Shown in pieces: positions 61,211 to 64,000 of a stretch of 64,000 nt of DNA. Under the pieces are notes generated by a model. It ran no database searches and was not told where the DNA came from. It saw only the letters and a program-made list of their open reading frames with translations. Source of the stretch: Ruminococcus flavefaciens AE3010 (GTDB lineage Bacteria; Bacillota; Clostridia; Oscillospirales; Ruminococcaceae). Made by a program: the position numbers and the translations under genes. The stretch spans positions 1-64,000 of the forward strand of contig NZ_JAGT01000001.1 of the NCBI RefSeq assembly GCF_000526795.1. Direction: 5' to 3'. Each line of letters starts with the position of its first letter. The first letter of the stretch is position 1.

Positions 61211-62083
61211 ATGATAAAAAAGACTGTTTCGGCTGTTATTTTTGCGGCGGCTATGGGACTTGCCTTTACAGCTGCCTGCACCGATAACAATACCGATGAT
61301 TATATACCCTTTGATGCAACCACCGAAACGACTACAGAATCCACCACAACGACCACAACTCAGCCAACTACAGCAGCGACTACTGCTGCAAAGAAGGAGT
61401 ATCCCGAGCTGGTGAATACATATTCGGGTACATATGTTGCAAATCAGGGACTTACCGCTCTTGATCTCTCCGTGTTCGGAACAGATGATGACGGAAAGAT
61501 TCAGGCGCTGTTCTCGTTCCACGAGGATCCTGCAAATCCGGGTGTTCCCACGGGAAGCTATCTCATGGAGGGAACAGTAAAGAAGTCCGAGAAAAAGGAC
61601 ATTATCGAGGTCGATTTCACAGGCTCACAGTGGGAGAAGCACCCTGATACATATCATATTATCGATTTTACAGGCATCTTTGACGTCAAAAATGGCACTC
61701 TGACCTCAGACGCATATGAGATAGACCTTAAAAAGTCCGCAGGTGCTGACCTTGACTTCCTCACCAATGAGTATAAGGGCACATATACCCCCGACAGCGG
61801 AGACAGCAATATCAGCTTTACTGTTGAGGATATCGGCACTCACGGCGACATACAGGCTATATTCGAGTATGAGCCTCAGGAGGGCAAAAAGTGCAGCTTC
61901 ATCAGCAAGGGTCAGGTCACCAATATCGCTCCCGACGGCAGGGTAACAGTAAGCTTCAAGGGCGACGAGTGGATGGTAGAGCCCGATGAGAAGAAGTTCA
62001 TAGACTTTGACGGCGTATTCTCGGCTGACGGCAGAAGCTTCAGCGAAAACGGCGGACATAATATTGAGCTGACAGTAAAATAA
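61211..62083 (+). CDS. Lipoprotein with two tandem repeats
   Basis: 290 residues. Signal peptide with lipobox FTAAC (Cys23), a Thr-rich linker (about 36-57), and two similar beta-rich domains of about 100 residues each; both carry YSGTY or YKGTY near the start, QALFSF or QAIFEY in the middle, and IDFTGIFD or IDFDGVFS near the end. An internal duplication not recognised as a known domain. GAGGTGAGC precedes the start. Shares a transcript with the upstream beta-helix gene. Confidence 0.75.
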   Translation: MIKKTVSAVIFAAAMGLAFTAACTDNNTDDYIPFDATTETTTESTTTTTTQPTTAATTAAKKEYPELVNTYSGTYVANQGLTALDLSVFGTDDDGKIQALFSFHEDPANPGVPTGSYLMEGTVKKSEKKDIIEVDFTGSQWEKHPDTYHIIDFTGIFDVKNGTLTSDAYEIDLKKSAGADLDFLTNEYKGTYTPDSGDSNISFTVEDIGTHGDIQAIFEYEPQEGKKCSFISKGQVTNIAPDGRVTVSFKGDEWMVEPDEKKFIDFDGVFSADGRSFSENGGHNIELTVK

Positions 62084-62087
62084 TATT

Positions 62088-62112
62088 AAAGCTGCCTTCG
62101 GGCAGCTTTTTT
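62088..62112 (+). terminator. Terminator after the lipoprotein gene
   Basis: AAAGCTGCC (62088-62096) with GGCAGCTTT, TTCG loop, then a T run. Confidence 0.88.
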
Positions 62113-62135
62113 GTTGATTTTTTTTGCTTTAAATA

Positions 62136-62164
62136 TTGTAAAATCCCGCTGAATGTGGTATCAT
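62136..62164 (+). promoter_or_regulatory. Promoter of the DUF4011 gene
   Basis: TTGTAA (62136-62141), 17-bp spacer, TATCAT (62159-62164). Start near 62171, about 38 nt before the ATG. Confidence 0.65.
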
Positions 62165-62208
62165 TATATTATGTATAATATCTCGCCTTAGGCAGAATGG
62201 AGGAGCGT

Positions 62209-64000
62209 ATGGAGAACAAGATCACTTTCAGCGGCAATATGACCGCTCAGATCAATTTTGCAATGCAGCAGAACTATGTGCCTGTTTTCAGAAATATGGT
62301 TATGACCAACAATACCGATGAGGAGCTTACAAGCGTAAGGCTCAGGATAAGGTTTGAGCCCGAGTTTGCCAAGACCTTTGAGTCGGTGCCTGTTGATCTT
62401 AAACCGTCACAGCCTGTGGAGATATCTCCCATAAATATAATCATGCTTGCCGACTATCTTTTCAGTCTTACCGAGAAGCTTGTGGGAAGCGTTACTATAG
62501 AGGCTTTGCAGGGAGAAGATGTTATTGCCGAGGAAACACGCTCCATAGAGCTTCTTGCCTATGACCAGTGGTCGGGTATAAACTTCATGCCTGAGACAGT
62601 GGCAGCCTTTGTGTCGCCAAATCACCCGAAGGTGCAGGAGATAGTTGCCGCGGCAGGAAAGTACCTGCAAAAGTGGTGCGGAGATCCGTCATTTACTGGC
62701 TATCAGTCTAAGAACCCCAATATCGTAAAGCAGCAGATGGGCGCAATATATGCTGCCTTACAGGAGCAGAACATCGCATACGCAATGCCTCCTGCAAGCT
62801 TTGAACAGGCTCAGCGCATACGTATGCCCGATGCAGTTCCGGAGTCAAAGCAGGGCACCTGCCTTGATCTTGCTGTGCTGTACTGCTCATGCCTTGAAGC
62901 CGCAGGTCTCAATCCTATGATCATTATGAGACAGGGACACGCATTTGCGGGCTGCTGGCTTGAAAACGAGACCTTCTCGGACTGTCTGCAATACGATATG
63001 TCAGCTGTTACAAAGAGAGCTGCTCACGGTATCGACGCCATAAGCCTTGTGGAGTGCACCGACTTCACAGCAGGCAAGAATACAGATTTTGACAGCGCAG
63101 AAAAGCATGCTGCATCAGCACTCGATGATGAGAGCAAATTCTATTTTGCCATAGATATAAGCCGTACACGTTCAAGCGGCATACGTCCCGTACCGTCAAG
63201 GGTTTACGAGGACGGCACATTCAAGGCTGTGGACTACGGCGCAAGGAAGAAGTCGGAGATAACCTCAGCTCCCAACGAGATAGCTCAGCAGGGCATACCC
63301 AATGCCGAGGGCAGAGAGGTCACCAAGCAGGTGATGTGGGAGAGAAAGCTCCTTGATCTCAGTCTGCGCAACAGCCTGCTGAACTTCCGTGCAACAGCTA
63401 TGAGCGTTCAGCTCATGGTCAGCGACCTGGGAGTTCTTGAGGACGAGATATCCAAGGGCGAGGACTTCAAGGTAATGCCTATGCCCAACGATATTACCCT
63501 CCAGATGTCCGACAGCAAGATATACGAGATCGAAAACGACCGCGACCTTATCACAACTATTTCCGAGTCTGAGTTCAAGAGTCACCGTCTGCGCACCTTT
63601 ATGAAAGAAGCCGACCTTGAAAAGATAATGAAGAAGCTTCACAGACAGGCAAAGGTGAGCATTGAGGAAAACGGCGTGAACACTATTTATCTGGCACTTG
63701 GCTTCCTGAAATGGTTCGAGACCGAAAAGAGCGATAAGGCCCGTTATGCGCCTCTTGTCCTCATTCCTATAGATATTATCCGCAAGGTGCAGGAGAAGTC
63801 CTACATTATCCGTATGCGCGACGAGGATACACAGATGAACATCACCATGCTGGAGCATATCCGCCAGATGTTCGGCATTGATATAAAGGGACTTGATCCT
63901 GTTCCCGAGGACGAAAACGGTGTTGACCTCCAGCTAATTTTCAATACAGTGCGTCAGGGTATACTCTCTCAGCCTCGCTGGGATATAGTTGACTATGCCT
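62209..64000 (+). CDS. Giant DUF4011 domain protein, 5' part
   Basis: At least 597 residues, cut by the window edge. The first 200 residues are a beta-rich domain, then a transglutaminase-like patch (GTCLDLAVLYCSCLEAAGLNP with Cys218 and QGHAFAGCWL with His244), then the DUF4011 hallmark KLLDLSLRNSLLNFR (380-394). Proteins of this family usually continue into a superfamily-1 helicase and a nuclease-type (DUF3320) end, forming proteins above 1500 residues. Such single-gene helicase-nucleases are often suspected defence proteins. Start follows ATGGAGGAGC. The remaining domains cannot be seen. Confidence 0.85.
   Translation, partial: MENKITFSGNMTAQINFAMQQNYVPVFRNMVMTNNTDEELTSVRLRIRFEPEFAKTFESVPVDLKPSQPVEISPINIIMLADYLFSLTEKLVGSVTIEALQGEDVIAEETRSIELLAYDQWSGINFMPETVAAFVSPNHPKVQEIVAAAGKYLQKWCGDPSFTGYQSKNPNIVKQQMGAIYAALQEQNIAYAMPPASFEQAQRIRMPDAVPESKQGTCLDLAVLYCSCLEAAGLNPMIIMRQGHAFAGCWLENETFSDCLQYDMSAVTKRAAHGIDAISLVECTDFTAGKNTDFDSAEKHAASALDDESKFYFAIDISRTRSSGIRPVPSRVYEDGTFKAVDYGARKKSEITSAPNEIAQQGIPNAEGREVTKQVMWERKLLDLSLRNSLLNFRATAMSVQLMVSDLGVLEDEISKGEDFKVMPMPNDITLQMSDSKIYEIENDRDLITTISESEFKSHRLRTFMKEADLEKIMKKLHRQAKVSIEENGVNTIYLALGFLKWFETEKSDKARYAPLVLIPIDIIRKVQEKSYIIRMRDEDTQMNITMLEHIRQMFGIDIKGLDPVPEDENGVDLQLIFNTVRQGILSQPRWDIVDYA

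Overview
The window reads as chromosome of a Gram-positive anaerobic gut or rumen clostridium, most likely a Ruminococcus (Oscillospiraceae). The reasons are two secreted proteins with Thr-rich linkers and type I dockerins (cellulosome-style docking), a GH5 glycosidase, an oxygen-sensitive trimeric [FeFe]-hydrogenase with its HydG maturase, a rubrerythrin, PolC-type DNA polymerase, a YlmC/YmxH-type gene, Prp-cleaved L27, and nearly canonical sigma-A promoters (TTGACA-17-TATAAT). No insertion sequence, prophage, CRISPR array or rRNA gene was seen. The assignment to genus is inference from gene content, not from a marker search.

Layout: 0.3-2.7 kb is a hydrogenase-maturation operon (TM1266-like regulator, flavin-binding protein, hydG) behind an attenuator-type leader. 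2.8-5 kb holds an orphan sortase-signal peptide, a TIR/TPR membrane protein and a PRC-barrel gene. 5.1-6.9 kb is rpsB-tsf. 6.9-8.4 kb is a tandem pair of paralogous membrane proteins. 8.6-14.2 kb is MoxR / DUF58 / membrane transglutaminase followed by a dockerin-bearing papain-like protein. 14.2-17.2 kb holds prmA, an unrecognised conserved gene and a lipoprotein. 17.4-22.6 kb is rplU-prp-rpmA-obgE-mrnC-kinase-yebC, then a GNAT gene and mntP. 22.7-24.7 kb (minus) is an InlB-repeat dockerin protein and a DUF4250 gene. A 500-bp AT-rich gap precedes the hydrogenase operon hydC-hydB-hydA (25.3-29.5 kb). 29.6-32.8 kb holds a zinc-ribbon protein, rubrerythrin, a MATE exporter and plsY. 33.0-35.6 kb is an ECF sigma factor with a large membrane partner. 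Then come GH5, two tRNA-Ser genes (minus), and 37.2-48.8 kb, the conserved pyrH-frr-uppS-cdsA-dxr-rseP-rnz-ispG-polC cluster. 48.9-59.4 kb is a complete-looking histidine operon (hisZGDCBH-A-F-I-E) with six non-his genes interleaved. The end holds an SGNH hydrolase, a left-handed beta-helix protein, a duplicated-domain lipoprotein and the 5' part of a giant DUF4011 protein.

How it fits together: HydG builds CO/CN ligands for the H-cluster of the HydA encoded 25 kb away. HydABC would make H2 from NADH plus reduced ferredoxin, matching fermentative metabolism, and the Rex-like site ahead of hydC would tie it to the NADH/NAD+ ratio. The dockerin proteins, GH5, SGNH hydrolase and Thr-linker lipoproteins belong to the cell surface or plant-fibre side of the lifestyle. 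The most unusual items are the attenuator leader ahead of the hydG operon, the 56-residue sortase-signal peptide, the TIR protein lacking the usual catalytic Glu, the accessory genes inside the his operon, and the partial DUF4011 protein at the right edge.
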